A DNA stretch of 64,000 nucleotides from Tatumella citrea (GCF_002163585.1 NZ_CP015579.1:3410001-3474000); one strand, 5' to 3'; positions 1-8,410 are shown, counted from the first letter of the stretch. Notes: generated from the letters alone by a model not told the origin. A program made the numbers and translations.

Positions 1-380
1 TCGGTATAGGGAAGAGTATCGGTTCCTTCCAGCTCAATACCTACAGAAAAATCATTGCAATTACTCTGCCCCTGGTAACAAGACTGTCCGGCATGCCAGG
101 CCCGCTTATCAAAGGCCACATACTGGACAATTTCTCCGTCACGGCGAATCAGGCAATGCGCGGCCACTTTTAGCTCAGCAATATCTTTGAAATAAGGATC
201 GGCCTGCGGGTCAAGGTTGCCGGTAAATAACTGATCAATCCATGGGCCGCCAAACTTGCCAGGAGGCAGGCTGATATTATGTACAACCAGTAACCAGGGA
301 CTGGTATCTTCAGGACGCTCATTAAAATGTTCTGAAGGTACCTTCCTTGCCTCTGTCAGCCAGCCTGATTCTATTTTCAT
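1..380 (-). CDS. ampD: 1,6-anhydro-N-acetylmuramyl-L-alanine amidase AmpD (C-terminus cut off by window edge)
   Basis: AmpD is the cytosolic zinc amidase that cleaves the L-alanine bond of anhydro-muropeptides during cell-wall recycling, and so sets the inducer level for AmpR/AmpC systems where these exist. The first 126 codons are in view, from the ATG at 380-378 (MKIESGWLTEARKVPS). His34 in VVHNIS is the first zinc ligand of the family, WHAG is at residues 95-98, and Glu116 in the GIELEG segment matches the catalytic glutamate. The remaining zinc ligands lie beyond position 1. It is divergent from the nadC homolog, as in E. coli. The reading is secure; whether the missing end is intact cannot be seen. 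Confidence 0.95.
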   Translation of the reverse strand, partial: MKIESGWLTEARKVPSEHFNERPEDTSPWLLVVHNISLPPGKFGGPWIDQLFTGNLDPQADPYFKDIAELKVAAHCLIRRDGEIVQYVAFDKRAWHAGQSCYQGQSNCNDFSVGIELEGTDTLPYT

Positions 381-420
381 ACCTGTGCCGTTCCCCTGCC
401 TGAATTTGAGAATATCATAA

Positions 421-461
421 ATACTGGCATGATATTGTTTCCTGTTAATACAGACCAGTAT
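421..461. repeat. Inverted repeat in the ampD/nadC divergent intergenic region
   Basis: ATACTGG (421-427) and CCAGTAT (455-461) form perfect 7-bp arms around a 27-base AT-rich loop, within the 206-bp region between two divergent genes. Such an arrangement could be an operator or a structured leader. No family-specific binding site was recognised, and arms of this length can arise by chance. Confidence 0.3.
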
Positions 462-586
462 CATATGTTTATTGTGGTTATTCCGATGCTTACCCTGATA
501 CTTAACTGGTTACTCTATTCAACTGGTGGTGTGTTGCGCTTCAGGCTACAGTATTTATTCCTGCCATTAAAGGAGCAAACCGTCTT

Positions 587-1465
587 ATGCCGATCAGCCA
601 TTACGCAGCAGAACACTGCCGCCAGTTATTACTGGAACGAATTCAAACAGAAATTCCTGAATCTGTTCAACTGGCACTTAAAAATGCGCACCCCGCATCT
701 ACCCTGCCAGGAGACAGACCAGGACAGGCCATTATTGTCTGTAAAGAAGACGGTATTTTCTGTGGAAAGGCCTGGGCAGATGAAATATTTAGCCAACTGG
801 ATACCAGCATCACTGTGCAATGGCAGGTCAACGATTCGGACGCTATTCAGGCCGGTCAGACACTGGCAATAGTAAATGGCCCGGCAGCAGCGCTGTTAGT
901 TGCGGAGAGTGTGGTTGTTAATTTTTTACAAAATCTTTCCGGAGTTGCCACACAAATCAATAAGCTTGTTGAGCAACTGAATGGTTCCCAAACCCGGTTG
1001 ATTGACAGCCTGAGCAGCACCCCCGGCACGAACAGTCTGAAATATGCTCTGCTCATGGGTACGAAGCAATCCGCCTGTCTGGACTTCAGTGACATGATTC
1101 CGTTGCGGGAAAACCATATTATTGCCTGTGGTTCAGTATTAGAAGCGATAGAAAATGCCCGCTGGATAGATCCGGACCGGCCGGTTGAAATTGAAGTGAC
1201 ATCTCAACAGCAGTTGTCAGAGGCGAGCAGTGCCGGAGCTAACTTTATTTTGCTTAATGGTTTTACTACAGCTGAGATCACAACTGCTGTCGACTTTGTC
1301 AGAAAAAATGCAGCACAAACTCATCTGGAAGCCGGAGGGAATATTTCCGGGGATGACCTTGATGAACTGGTCCGGACAGGCATCGGTTATGTATCAGCAG
1401 ACGCCCTGATTCGCCACCAGAGACCTCTCAGTATATCGCTGCAATTCCAGGCTGCTGCCAGCTAA
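587..1465 (+). CDS. nadC: NadC-like protein, probable catalytically dead quinolinate phosphoribosyltransferase
   Basis: By position (divergent from ampD, before ppdD), length (292 aa against 297 in E. coli, from memory) and scaffold segments (LLERI near residue 15, GIFCGKAW 56-63, LSGVA 117-121, ENHIIA 175-180), this is the nadC ortholog. NadC makes nicotinate mononucleotide from quinolinate and PRPP, the last committed step of de novo NAD synthesis. Here the active site is gone. DTRKT is DSLSS (140-144), the GGGANHR segment is GTKQSAC (158-164), the lysine of KENH is Arg174, LDN is LNG (223-225), the arginine of GER is Ser108, and EVSGN is EAGGN. The REDLG..D.T loop after residue 30 is replaced and about ten residues shorter. 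The frame is unbroken and has a good ribosome binding site (AAAGGAG, 569-575) before ATG 587. It is therefore either decaying without stops or kept for a non-catalytic role. Confidence 0.85.
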   Translation: MPISHYAAEHCRQLLLERIQTEIPESVQLALKNAHPASTLPGDRPGQAIIVCKEDGIFCGKAWADEIFSQLDTSITVQWQVNDSDAIQAGQTLAIVNGPAAALLVAESVVVNFLQNLSGVATQINKLVEQLNGSQTRLIDSLSSTPGTNSLKYALLMGTKQSACLDFSDMIPLRENHIIACGSVLEAIENARWIDPDRPVEIEVTSQQQLSEASSAGANFILLNGFTTAEITTAVDFVRKNAAQTHLEAGGNISGDDLDELVRTGIGYVSADALIRHQRPLSISLQFQAAAS

Positions 1466-1505
1466 TCACAACCGGCTGCTACCAGGCAGTTTTTTGAAGC
1501 CATCT

Positions 1506-1602
1506 CCCACGTTTTATTGTATGGCCGAAACCTCCCGATAATCACGCAGAGCCCTTTCTCAACGTGATTATCGGCCCCAGGTATTTCAGCCATGCCCACG
1601 TT
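1506..1602. repeat. Long hairpin element flanked by 8-bp direct repeats
   Basis: Perfect 12-bp arms CCGATAATCACG (1535-1546) and CGTGATTATCGG (1563-1574) enclose a 16-base loop. The stem continues outward through ACCT/AGGT (1530-1533 with 1579-1582) and ATGGC/GCCAT (1521-1525 with 1589-1593), with small bulges. CCCACGTT stands directly outside on both sides (1506-1513 and 1595-1602). The pattern is that of a small palindromic mobile element with a target duplication. It could instead be a structured 5' leader of ppdD or a 3' end of nadC. No T-run follows, so it is not a normal terminator. Confidence 0.6.
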
Positions 1603-1634
1603 ATTCTCCTGGCTTAGTGCTTAAGGAGGACAAC

Positions 1635-2081
1635 ATGCATAACCAGCAAGGATTTACGCTAACAGAGCTGATGATCGTGATTGCTATCATTGCAATCCTC
1701 AGCGCCATTGGGTTACCTGCTTATCAGAACTACCTGCAGAAAGCCGCTATCACCGATATGCTGCAACTGATGATGCCCTATAAAACCGCCATTGAGCTCT
1801 GTGCTATGGAAAGAGGCAGCGTGCAAAACTGCAATGCTGAAACCTATGGCATCCCCGCCGAAAAGGGCTCCCGTTACAGCGAAAAAGTGACCATCAGCAA
1901 CGGGCAAATCACACTCACTGGCCTTGAAACCCTGAAAGGTTTAAGTGTGCAACTTTTCCCTCACTGGGACGCCAAAAAAGGGGATTTGCAGTGGTATAAG
2001 AAGTGCCAGAGCGAGAATCGCTTACTTCTGAATAACTGCCAGAACCAGTTCAGATTTAGTGATCAACAGGAGCAACTATGA
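1635..2081 (+). CDS. ppdD: Type IV major prepilin PpdD
   Basis: PpdD is the major pilin subunit of the enterobacterial type IV pilus. The start is ATG 1635, preceded by a strong AAGGAGG; an ATG-less extension upstream would spoil the short leader. The leader MHNQQG is cut by prepilin peptidase before Phe7, and the hydrophobic N-terminal helix carries the conserved Glu at mature position 5 (Glu11), followed by ILSAIGLPAYQNYLQKAA-type sequence. Cysteines occur in pairs near the middle (ELC...QNC) and near the end (KKC...NNC), consistent with pilin disulfides. The protein has 148 aa, close to the E. coli length. Its stop overlaps the hofB start (ATGA), indicating translational coupling with the assembly ATPase. 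Confidence 0.95.
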   Translation: MHNQQGFTLTELMIVIAIIAILSAIGLPAYQNYLQKAAITDMLQLMMPYKTAIELCAMERGSVQNCNAETYGIPAEKGSRYSEKVTISNGQITLTGLETLKGLSVQLFPHWDAKKGDLQWYKKCQSENRLLLNNCQNQFRFSDQQEQL

Positions 2082-3478
2082 CCGGTTTATCCCTGGATAT
2101 TCTCTGTCGTCAGCTCCCTGCCTGCATTATTTCCAGGGATCATCAACAGTTGAAACTGGCGGTGGCTACACAGCCTTCTGCGGAAATCACCGAAGCATTA
2201 TGTTTTGCCAGCCAGTGTCAGGTGGAATATGAGATTTGGCCACTGACCCGAATTGAAAATCAGCTCAGGAATCAGCCTCGCCGTTTGCACCAGGAAGTTC
2301 CTGAATATGAAATCCCAGGTGTTCCGCAGGTTGCCAGCCAACTGCTGCAGCTGGCGGTCAGACAACGTGCATCAGATATTCATCTTGAACAAACGCTTCA
2401 GGGTACCGTTATTCGTTTACGTATTGATGGTTTGCTGCAACCCGCGACTCTTCCCGGCTCGTTTACTGCTCCGGCACTGATTGCCAGGTTTAAGATCCTG
2501 GCCGGGCTGGATATTGCCGAATCCCGCTTACCTCAGGACGGCCAGTTATCACTGGAAATTAACGGAGAAAATCACAGTTTTCGTTTATCGACTCTGCCTA
2601 CCAGGCTTGGAGAAAAACTGGTGCTCAGGCGGTTGCAGCTACTTCCCGCCACCCTGAATCCGCAACAACTGGGACTGAGCGAACAGCATTTAAAGCAGGT
2701 CATTGATGTTCTTAGCCAACCCCAGGGAATGATTCTGGTGACCGGCCCGACAGGCAGTGGGAAGACATTTACCCTGTATAGTCTGCTGAACCAGCTTAAC
2801 ACCAGTGATAAAAATCTCAGCAGTGTTGAAGACCCCGTTGAAATGCCTCTGAATGGTGTCAACCAGTCGCAGATTAACAGCAAAGCGGGACTTGATTTCG
2901 CCCGTATTCTACGGGCCTTACTTCGCCAGGACCCTGATGTCATCATGATTGGCGAAATTCGGGATAATGAAACCGCAGAAATAGCGGTAAAAGCTGCACA
3001 AACAGGACATCTGGTTCTGTCCACACTGCATACCAATTCAACTCATGAAACACTAATTCGCCTGCGACAGATGGGCATTGCCGGCTATTTGCTGGCCGCC
3101 TCTCTTAAACTGGTGATTGCCCAACGGCTGGTTCGCAAACTTTGCACTCACTGTCGCAGAGTTTCTGAGTCAGTGATTACACTGCCGGTTTCATTCGGAG
3201 ATCCCTGCTTAACACACTGGCTGCCTGTTGGTTGTGACTTCTGTTTTTCCGGGTATTACGGCCGTATTGCATTATTTGAAATACTGACCGTACAGGGAGA
3301 CCTTCATCAGGCTATTGCCCGTGATGCTACTGCTGAGGAGCTAATCTCCATAACTACCCGTCAGGGAATGCAGACACTATTCTTTGCAGGGCTCAACGCC
3401 GTCAGAGAGGGCCAGACATCCTGGGCTGAGGTTGTCAGGATAACCGGAGGTCCCGGTGAATCATTCAATATTGTTTGA
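2078..3478 (+). CDS. hofB: Type IV pilus assembly ATPase HofB (GspE/PilB family)
   Basis: HofB is the cytoplasmic secretion-type ATPase expected to power polymerisation of PpdD. In its 466 aa are Walker A GPTGSGKT (223-230), the Walker B/Asp-box segment DVIMIGEIRD (287-296), the His box HLVLSTLHTN (311-320), and four cysteines C356, C359, C386 and C389 of the tetracysteine zinc motif. The N-terminal region (1-80) is the shorter, variable GspE-type domain. It overlaps ppdD by 4 bases and hofC by 23 bases. All catalytic motifs are intact, so the protein should be functional if the other pilus genes (secretin, peptidase, elsewhere) exist. Confidence 0.95.
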   Translation: MTGLSLDILCRQLPACIISRDHQQLKLAVATQPSAEITEALCFASQCQVEYEIWPLTRIENQLRNQPRRLHQEVPEYEIPGVPQVASQLLQLAVRQRASDIHLEQTLQGTVIRLRIDGLLQPATLPGSFTAPALIARFKILAGLDIAESRLPQDGQLSLEINGENHSFRLSTLPTRLGEKLVLRRLQLLPATLNPQQLGLSEQHLKQVIDVLSQPQGMILVTGPTGSGKTFTLYSLLNQLNTSDKNLSSVEDPVEMPLNGVNQSQINSKAGLDFARILRALLRQDPDVIMIGEIRDNETAEIAVKAAQTGHLVLSTLHTNSTHETLIRLRQMGIAGYLLAASLKLVIAQRLVRKLCTHCRRVSESVITLPVSFGDPCLTHWLPVGCDFCFSGYYGRIALFEILTVQGDLHQAIARDATAEELISITTRQGMQTLFFAGLNAVREGQTSWAEVVRITGGPGESFNIV

Positions 3479-4655
3479 CTGGCAGGCAGTCAACCGTGAG
3501 GGCGAACACTGTTCAGGGACAAGACTGGTCAGAACACGCCAACAGTTGGACGATTTCATGCAGACTGAAGGACTGGTGCCGGTACAGATTACCAGAAAGA
3601 AAACCTACTCAGCGCGCCACTGGCGCTGGTCGGACAGAATACTGTTTTTCAGCCAGGCAGGTACTCTGCTACAAGCCGGTCTGCCGCTGGCAGATGGCTT
3701 AAATCTGCTGGCTAGCAGCCATCCGGCGAAACACTGGCGGTCGGTAATGCTGCAGTTACAGCAGCAAATACTATCCGGACAATCATTTTCGGTAGCACTT
3801 CGTCAGTGGCCAGAGATTTTCCCGTCAGTCTGTATTTCACTGGTCAGTGCCGGAGAGCAGACCGGGAAACTGGAATACTGCTGCATGAAACTGGCACAGC
3901 AACAGCAACGTCAGTTGCAGTTGAAACAGCAGCTATTCAAAGCTATGCGCTATCCATTGTTTATGCTGTTGCTAACAGTGATGATCAGTGGCGGAATGCT
4001 GTTATGGGTGCTGCCCGAATTTGCAGAGATTTACCGCTCATCAGACACACCACTACCTGAATTCACCCGCTGGTTAATCTCGTTATCAGACAACCTGCTA
4101 GCCATGTTACCCGGGATTCTGTTGTTCTGGATTGTCTTAATTTTCGGATGGCGGCTCAAAAGAAAAAACAATCTCTCATGGCAACAGACTGAACAACGCT
4201 GGTTGCTGCGACTACCGCTGGCGGGTGTTTTGTGGCAGTCCACAATTCTGGCACAGATATTCAGCATACTGGCGCTGACACAGCAATCCGGATTGCCACT
4301 AAGGGAAGGACTGAACATCACAGGACAACTACAACATGGCGGGCTCTGGCATCAGGCACTGGAAAATTTGCGCCTGCATATTGAACAAGGACAATCGCTG
4401 TCATCAGGCTTAATTCAACAGGTAGGTTTTCCGCCGCTCTGCTATATGCTGATAAGGTTGGGTGAACAAACCGGCACTCTTGACCAGTTATTTGGCAGGC
4501 TGGCTGACTGGTATGAAGCCCAGGCCAGCAGAACTACAGCTGAACTGACAACGTCTGTCGAACCAGTCATGTTAATGATTACCGGTATTATTACCGGCAG
4601 CATTGTGGTGGCAATGTATTTACCCATGTTCAGTCTGGGTGAAGCCTTGTTTTAG
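3456..4655 (+). CDS. hofC: Type IV pilus inner-membrane platform protein HofC (GspF/PilC family)
   Basis: HofC is the polytopic inner-membrane protein on which the pilus is assembled, partner of HofB. The start chosen is GTG 3456, which has GGAGG at 3446-3450 and gives 399 aa, about the E. coli length. Two GspF domains can be seen: the first follows FFSQAGTLLQAGLPLADGL (about 65-83), the second ILALTQQSGLPLREGLNI (about 270-287). Membrane segments lie near 170-190 and 215-235, with a C-terminal one ending near MYLPMFSL. The gene overlaps hofB by 23 bases, so the three pilus genes form one operon. No terminator with a T-run follows directly. Confidence 0.93.
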   Translation: MNHSILFDWQAVNREGEHCSGTRLVRTRQQLDDFMQTEGLVPVQITRKKTYSARHWRWSDRILFFSQAGTLLQAGLPLADGLNLLASSHPAKHWRSVMLQLQQQILSGQSFSVALRQWPEIFPSVCISLVSAGEQTGKLEYCCMKLAQQQQRQLQLKQQLFKAMRYPLFMLLLTVMISGGMLLWVLPEFAEIYRSSDTPLPEFTRWLISLSDNLLAMLPGILLFWIVLIFGWRLKRKNNLSWQQTEQRWLLRLPLAGVLWQSTILAQIFSILALTQQSGLPLREGLNITGQLQHGGLWHQALENLRLHIEQGQSLSSGLIQQVGFPPLCYMLIRLGEQTGTLDQLFGRLADWYEAQASRTTAELTTSVEPVMLMITGIITGSIVVAMYLPMFSLGEALF

Positions 4656-4997
4656 CAGCAGGCTACGGGATTCAGCTTGTTCCATACCTGTTAACTTCGC
4701 GGGCGTTGGCCCGTTGCCAGTGGAAGAAGCTGATGAAAACGGCACACAGTTATTCACCAACACCAGACAGGTGTTGTAGCAAGGGTTATCAGACAGCCCT
4801 GTATAGCGCTACAACCTTAATGAGGTTACAACCTGTGAAGCTACAACCGGTGAAGCTACAACCTGCAGCGACATAAACGACAGACTTATATCGCCATTCG
4901 CGTCAGGGATGACAGAGTCGTTCAGTATCTGTCCGATTAAGAAGGCAGCCTGCGGATTACTATTATGCAGACTGCTTTTATACAGACGGCGGGGAAA
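4656..4997. other. Intergenic region between convergent hofC and guaC with repeats and alternative hairpins
   Basis: This 342-bp stretch holds no convincing gene. GGTGTTG (4770-4776) can pair with CAACACC (4758-4764) in a short hairpin. The overlapping GTTGTAGC (4773-4780) is instead complementary to GCTACAAC at 4808-4815 and 4840-4847, nearly so to 4825-4832 (GTTACAAC), and partly to the copy at 4855. The last four copies form a short tandem array of GYTACAACC spaced 17, 15 and 15 bases. AAGGG/CCCT (4781-4785, 4797-4800) extends the first long hairpin. This may act as a 3' RNA structure or terminator region for hofC; its function is unknown. Confidence 0.55.
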
Positions 4998-6044
4998 TTA
5001 CTCTTTACCGTTGTATGTGCGGTTTTCCTGCTCTGCGACCCTGATAAACGTAGTGCGCTTGGTGAGTTCTTTTAATCGCTCAGCTCCTACATAAGTACAG
5101 GCAGATCGTAATCCTCCCAGAATATCTCTGACGGTAGGGTCAACAGGCCCCCGAAGTGGCAGGCGAACAGTCTTACCTTCTGCAGCGCGATACTCTGCGA
5201 CACTTCCTGAATGGCGCTTCATCGCAGATTCCGAACTCATTCCATAAAACAGCATAAAGGAGTGACCGTTCTCTTCAACAATGGTGCCTTCACATTCATC
5301 ATGTCCGGCCAGCATTCCGCCAAGCATAACAAAATCGCCACCGCCGCCGAATGCTTTAGCTACGTCACCCGGCACGCTGCAGCCACCATCACTGACTATC
5401 TGTCCTCCCAGTCCGTGAGCTGCGTCAGCACATTCAATGACGGCCGATAGCTGCGGATAACCTACACCGGTTTTAACCCGGGTTGTGCATACTGAACCAG
5501 GACCAATCCCGACTTTTACAATATCGGCACCGCTAAGAATCAGCTCTTCAACCATTTCGCCGGTAACGACATTACCGGCACAAATCGTTTTATCAGGAAA
5601 AGCGTCTCTGGCACGTTGTAAAAAATTAACAAAGTGCTCTGAGTAACCATTCGCCACATCAATACAGATAAAACTCAATCGGGTGGACAATGACAGTATC
5701 TGCTTCAGCTTATCAAAATCAGCAGCAGACGTTCCGGTTGATACCATCACATGACTAAGTACCTTTTCCGGAGCAGCCTGTAAAAACTGCTGCCACTGTT
5801 CTACGCTGTAGTGTTTGTGAACGGCGGTCAGCATACCAAAATCGGCCAATGCAGTTGCCATCCGAAAAGTGCCGACAGTATCCATATTTGCGGCAATGAC
5901 CGGCACCCCGGACCAGCTTAGTCCGGAATGTTTAAAGGTAAAATCACGGCTGAGTTCAACCTGAGAGCGGCTTTGCAGTGTAGAGCGTTTGGGTCTGATC
6001 AGGACATCCTTGAATCCCAGTTTAATATCTTCTTCAATACGCAT
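4998..6044 (-). CDS. guaC: GMP reductase GuaC
   Basis: GuaC converts GMP to IMP with NADPH, releasing ammonia, and feeds guanine nucleotides back to the adenine branch. The 348-aa protein keeps the IMPDH/GMPR fold: [15 protein letters not shown] at the start, NMDTVGTF near residue 54, the nucleotide-binding [11 protein letters not shown] loop with the catalytic cysteine near 186, and the VSDGG...[10 protein letters not shown] segment near 215-235. Length equals the E. coli enzyme within one residue. It is transcribed alone, divergent from coaE and convergent with hofC, as in E. coli. Confidence 0.96.
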   Translation of the reverse strand: MRIEEDIKLGFKDVLIRPKRSTLQSRSQVELSRDFTFKHSGLSWSGVPVIAANMDTVGTFRMATALADFGMLTAVHKHYSVEQWQQFLQAAPEKVLSHVMVSTGTSAADFDKLKQILSLSTRLSFICIDVANGYSEHFVNFLQRARDAFPDKTICAGNVVTGEMVEELILSGADIVKVGIGPGSVCTTRVKTGVGYPQLSAVIECADAAHGLGGQIVSDGGCSVPGDVAKAFGGGGDFVMLGGMLAGHDECEGTIVEENGHSFMLFYGMSSESAMKRHSGSVAEYRAAEGKTVRLPLRGPVDPTVRDILGGLRSACTYVGAERLKELTKRTTFIRVAEQENRTYNGKE

Positions 6045-6095
6045 AATTTAGTCCGTTCCTGTTACAGTGAGACAACGTAGGTTCCTTCCAGTGTT

Positions 6096-6123
6096 ATCAT
6101 ACGCCGCAATAAAGCAACAACAA
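6096..6123 (-). promoter_or_regulatory. Candidate sigma-70 promoter of guaC
   Basis: Reading the minus strand, TTGTTG (6123-6118) is followed after 16 bases by TATGAT (6101-6096), about 50 bases upstream of the guaC start. The spacing and position suit a sigma-70 promoter. It is a by-eye match only, and no PurR operator was seen around it. Confidence 0.4.
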
Positions 6124-6241
6124 GGCTGCGTTTTTGGTTTTTATTGCGCTACAATTCGCTTAATCAGGCTGAGATAATTTTCGCCACCCGTGAGTTTCTC
6201 TGCATTCCGGTTCGTCCGCTTACAGTCAGGATACATGCAAT

Positions 6242-6859
6242 ATGCCTTATGTTGTTGCGCTCACCGGAGGTATTGGTAGCGGCAAAACCACTATCGCAGA
6301 GATGTTTGCCCGGTTAGGGGTAAAAATTGTTGATGCAGACATCATAGCCCGTCAGGTCGTCGAACCCGGTTCACCGGCTCTTGAAGAGATTCGCCATCAC
6401 TTTGGCCCACAGGCCATACTGCCTGAAGGCAATCTGGACAGGGGATGGTTACGACAGCGCATTTTTGCTGATCCTGCCAGTAAAAACTGGCTGAACGCTC
6501 TGTTGCACCCATTAATTCAGCAACAGACACAGCAATTGATTACCGCAATTACCGATGACTGGTGCCTTTGGGTCGTGCCACTGCTGGCAGAAAACGGCTT
6601 GCATCATCGTGCAGATCGGGTGTTGGTGGTGGATGTCGATGAAGAAACCCAGATACGGCGCACCATGGACAGAGATAATATTACGCGTCAGCAGGCCGCT
6701 GACATTCTGACGGCTCAGGCCAGCCGGCAATCGCGCTTACAGATTGCCGATGATGTGATTGATAACTCCGGTTCACCGGAGGATCAGCAGCAGGTCGTGG
6801 CGATGCTACACCAGCGCTATCAGTTACTGGCGTCAGCAAAAAAAGGATCGGTACCATGA
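6242..6859 (+). CDS. coaE: Dephospho-CoA kinase CoaE
   Basis: CoaE phosphorylates the 3'-hydroxyl of dephospho-CoA with ATP, the final step of coenzyme A synthesis in the cytosol. The 205-aa protein starts [16 protein letters not shown], with the P-loop at residues 9-16, followed by the VDADIIAR substrate segment (about 31-38) and a lid region with RQQAADI. Length matches E. coli (206 aa). Its stop overlaps the zapD start (ATGA, 6856-6859), so coaE-zapD-yacG read as one operon. Confidence 0.96.
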   Translation: MPYVVALTGGIGSGKTTIAEMFARLGVKIVDADIIARQVVEPGSPALEEIRHHFGPQAILPEGNLDRGWLRQRIFADPASKNWLNALLHPLIQQQTQQLITAITDDWCLWVVPLLAENGLHHRADRVLVVDVDEETQIRRTMDRDNITRQQAADILTAQASRQSRLQIADDVIDNSGSPEDQQQVVAMLHQRYQLLASAKKGSVP

Positions 6860-7599
6860 GTTCTGTTGTCCTGTTTGAATATCCGTTAAATGAAAAAATG
6901 CGTACCTGGCTGAGAATTGAGTATCTCATACAACAATTAACCGGAAGCATGCCGGTCAGTGATCCGGTATCCGCTCTGAGTTTTTTCCGCGGAATCGGCG
7001 ATTTACTGGATATCTTTGATCGTGGTGATATGCGGGCAGATCTTGTAAAAGAACTGGATCGCCAACAACAGAAACTGCAAAGCTGGCTGAGCGTCAGCGG
7101 GGTTGATACGCTCAGGGTATCTGAACTGCAGCAACAGCTGAAAGGTCAGTCAGCCCGGCTGATGAGTGCCCCGCGTATGGGACAGCAGCTTCGCGAAGAC
7201 CGGTTTATTAGCCAGGTTCGCCAGCGTCTGAGCATCCCGGGTGGATGTTGCAGCTTTGACCTGCCAGCTTTGCATGTCTGGCTGAATCTTCCGGAAGATG
7301 AACGTCAGTCTCAGGTGACAGAATGGTTCGATTCGCTGGAACCGTTGCGCGAAAGTCTGACTTCAGTACTGGAACTGATTCGCCAGTCAGGCAATTTTCA
7401 GCCACAGACCAGCCTGAATGGTTTTTTCCAGGATACCGCCGAAGATGCCGATTTGTTAAGGCTCAGGCTGGAGAACAGCTCGGCACTTTATCCACAAATT
7501 TCCGGCCACAAAAATCGTTATGCCATCCGTTTTTTACCGATGGACACTGGCGGCGGGGAAATACCGCCCCGGTTACAGTTTGAACTCGCATGTTGTTAA
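6856..7599 (+). CDS. zapD: Cell division protein ZapD (YacF)
   Basis: ZapD binds the C-terminal tail of FtsZ and bundles protofilaments at midcell. The product has 247 aa, the same as E. coli, and carries the family's opening [20 protein letters not shown] and a mostly helical N-terminal half. It begins within the end of coaE (4-base overlap) and is followed nine bases later by yacG. Its place beside coaE and yacG and close to the ftsZ cluster is the usual enterobacterial one. Confidence 0.95.
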   Translation: MSSVVLFEYPLNEKMRTWLRIEYLIQQLTGSMPVSDPVSALSFFRGIGDLLDIFDRGDMRADLVKELDRQQQKLQSWLSVSGVDTLRVSELQQQLKGQSARLMSAPRMGQQLREDRFISQVRQRLSIPGGCCSFDLPALHVWLNLPEDERQSQVTEWFDSLEPLRESLTSVLELIRQSGNFQPQTSLNGFFQDTAEDADLLRLRLENSSALYPQISGHKNRYAIRFLPMDTGGGEIPPRLQFELACC

Positions 7600-7608
7600 G
7601 AGGAAAGT

Positions 7609-7800
7609 ATGCAGGAAGATATTGTCACGGTTCAATGCCCGACTTGCCAAAAAGATGTTATCTGGGATGAGCTCAGCCCGTGGCGACCGTTTTGCTCAAA
7701 ACGTTGCCAGATGATTGATTTAGGTGAGTGGGCTGCTGAGGAAAAACGTATCCCGGTGGATGATAAACTTTCTGAAGATGAAGAGTGGAGCGGAGAATAA
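7609..7800 (+). CDS. yacG: DNA gyrase inhibitor YacG (zinc-binding)
   Basis: YacG is a small zinc protein that binds the GyrB subunit and inhibits gyrase in E. coli. The 63-aa product has the four zinc cysteines C10, C13, C29 and C33 (CPTC...CSKRC) and the acidic tail typical of the family. AGAGGAAAG stands just before ATG 7609. It ends the coaE-zapD-yacG operon ahead of a terminator. Confidence 0.95.
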   Translation: MQEDIVTVQCPTCQKDVIWDELSPWRPFCSKRCQMIDLGEWAAEEKRIPVDDKLSEDEEWSGE

Positions 7801-7815
7801 CACGCCCACCAGACA

Positions 7816-7846
7816 GGGGCTAAATGCCTATGGCATCGCCCCTTTT
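7816..7846 (+). terminator. Rho-independent terminator after yacG
   Basis: GGGGC (7816-7820) pairs with GCCCC (7838-7842), and ATGCC (7824-7828) with GGCAT (7832-7836) inside it; TTTT follows directly at 7843-7846. It closes the plus-strand coaE operon in front of convergent mutT. Confidence 0.85.
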
Positions 7847-7850
7847 CTGA

Positions 7851-8246
7851 TTACAGCTCTCCGGCAACCAGTCTGCCGACCAGTTGATGATTAGCCGGTG
7901 GAAATTCTTCCGCCTGAAGATCCTGCTGTGCAACCCAGCGTTGCGGCTGCCCTTCTTTTCCCCACGGCTCGCCATTCCATTGTTCCACAATAAAAAAGTG
8001 CAGGGTCACCCGGACATTGTCATACGTGTGATCGGCATTGCCCACTGGCCGGGAAGAGAGTACTTCAATGCCGGTTTCTTCCATCAGTTCACGCTTCAGC
8101 GCTTGCTCAGCGGTTTCACTCTGTTCAATTTTCCCGCCGGGAAATTCCCATTTATTTGCCATATGGGAGGTTGATGAACGTTGGGCCAGGAAAATTCCAC
8201 GCACAGGGTCCCGAATAATACCTACCGCTACCTGAAGATGTTTCAT
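7851..8246 (-). CDS. mutT: 8-oxo-dGTP diphosphatase MutT
   Basis: MutT hydrolyses 8-oxo-dGTP to the monophosphate and prevents A:T to C:G transversions. The 131-aa protein has a complete Nudix box from Gly38 to Ile60 (G38, E44, R52-E53-L54, E56-E57, G59), preceded by WEFPGGK. Length is close to the 129 aa of E. coli. It lies downstream of secA on the same strand, separated by about 164 bases, with AAGGT a few bases before its ATG. Confidence 0.96.
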   Translation of the reverse strand: MKHLQVAVGIIRDPVRGIFLAQRSSTSHMANKWEFPGGKIEQSETAEQALKRELMEETGIEVLSSRPVGNADHTYDNVRVTLHFFIVEQWNGEPWGKEGQPQRWVAQQDLQAEEFPPANHQLVGRLVAGEL

Positions 8247-8383
8247 TGATTACCTTTAGAGTCATTGCATGCCCGGAGATAAAATGCCGGTGTTCGTGGC
8301 ATATCTGTAGTGCTGCCCGGGAATGACGGCCAAGAAAAAGGTCCATGTTGCCATGAACCTCCGTCATATTGGTTAGCAATATC

Positions 8384-8399
8384 CCGGCCTTACGGCCGG
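8384..8399 (-). terminator. GC-rich hairpin after secA, weak terminator candidate
   Basis: CCGGCC and GGCCGG form a perfect 6-bp stem with a 4-base loop just after the secA stop. No T-run follows on the minus strand, so complete termination is doubtful and mutT may be partly co-transcribed with secA. It could instead stabilise the 3' end. Confidence 0.4.
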
Positions 8400-8410
8400 T
8401 TGCCTGTCAC

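Noticed and set aside
381..586. NadR operator in the ampD/nadC gap
   Set aside because: TGTTTA occurs at about 466-471, but its mirror TAAACA at the required spacing is missing.
429..872. 147-codon open frame on the plus strand overlapping the nadC homolog
   Set aside because: It runs out of frame through the conserved NadC-like coding sequence, has no ribosome binding site and no recognisable domain.
4808..4863. CRISPR array
   Set aside because: The repeats are only about 9 bases with 6-8 base spacers, far below CRISPR dimensions.
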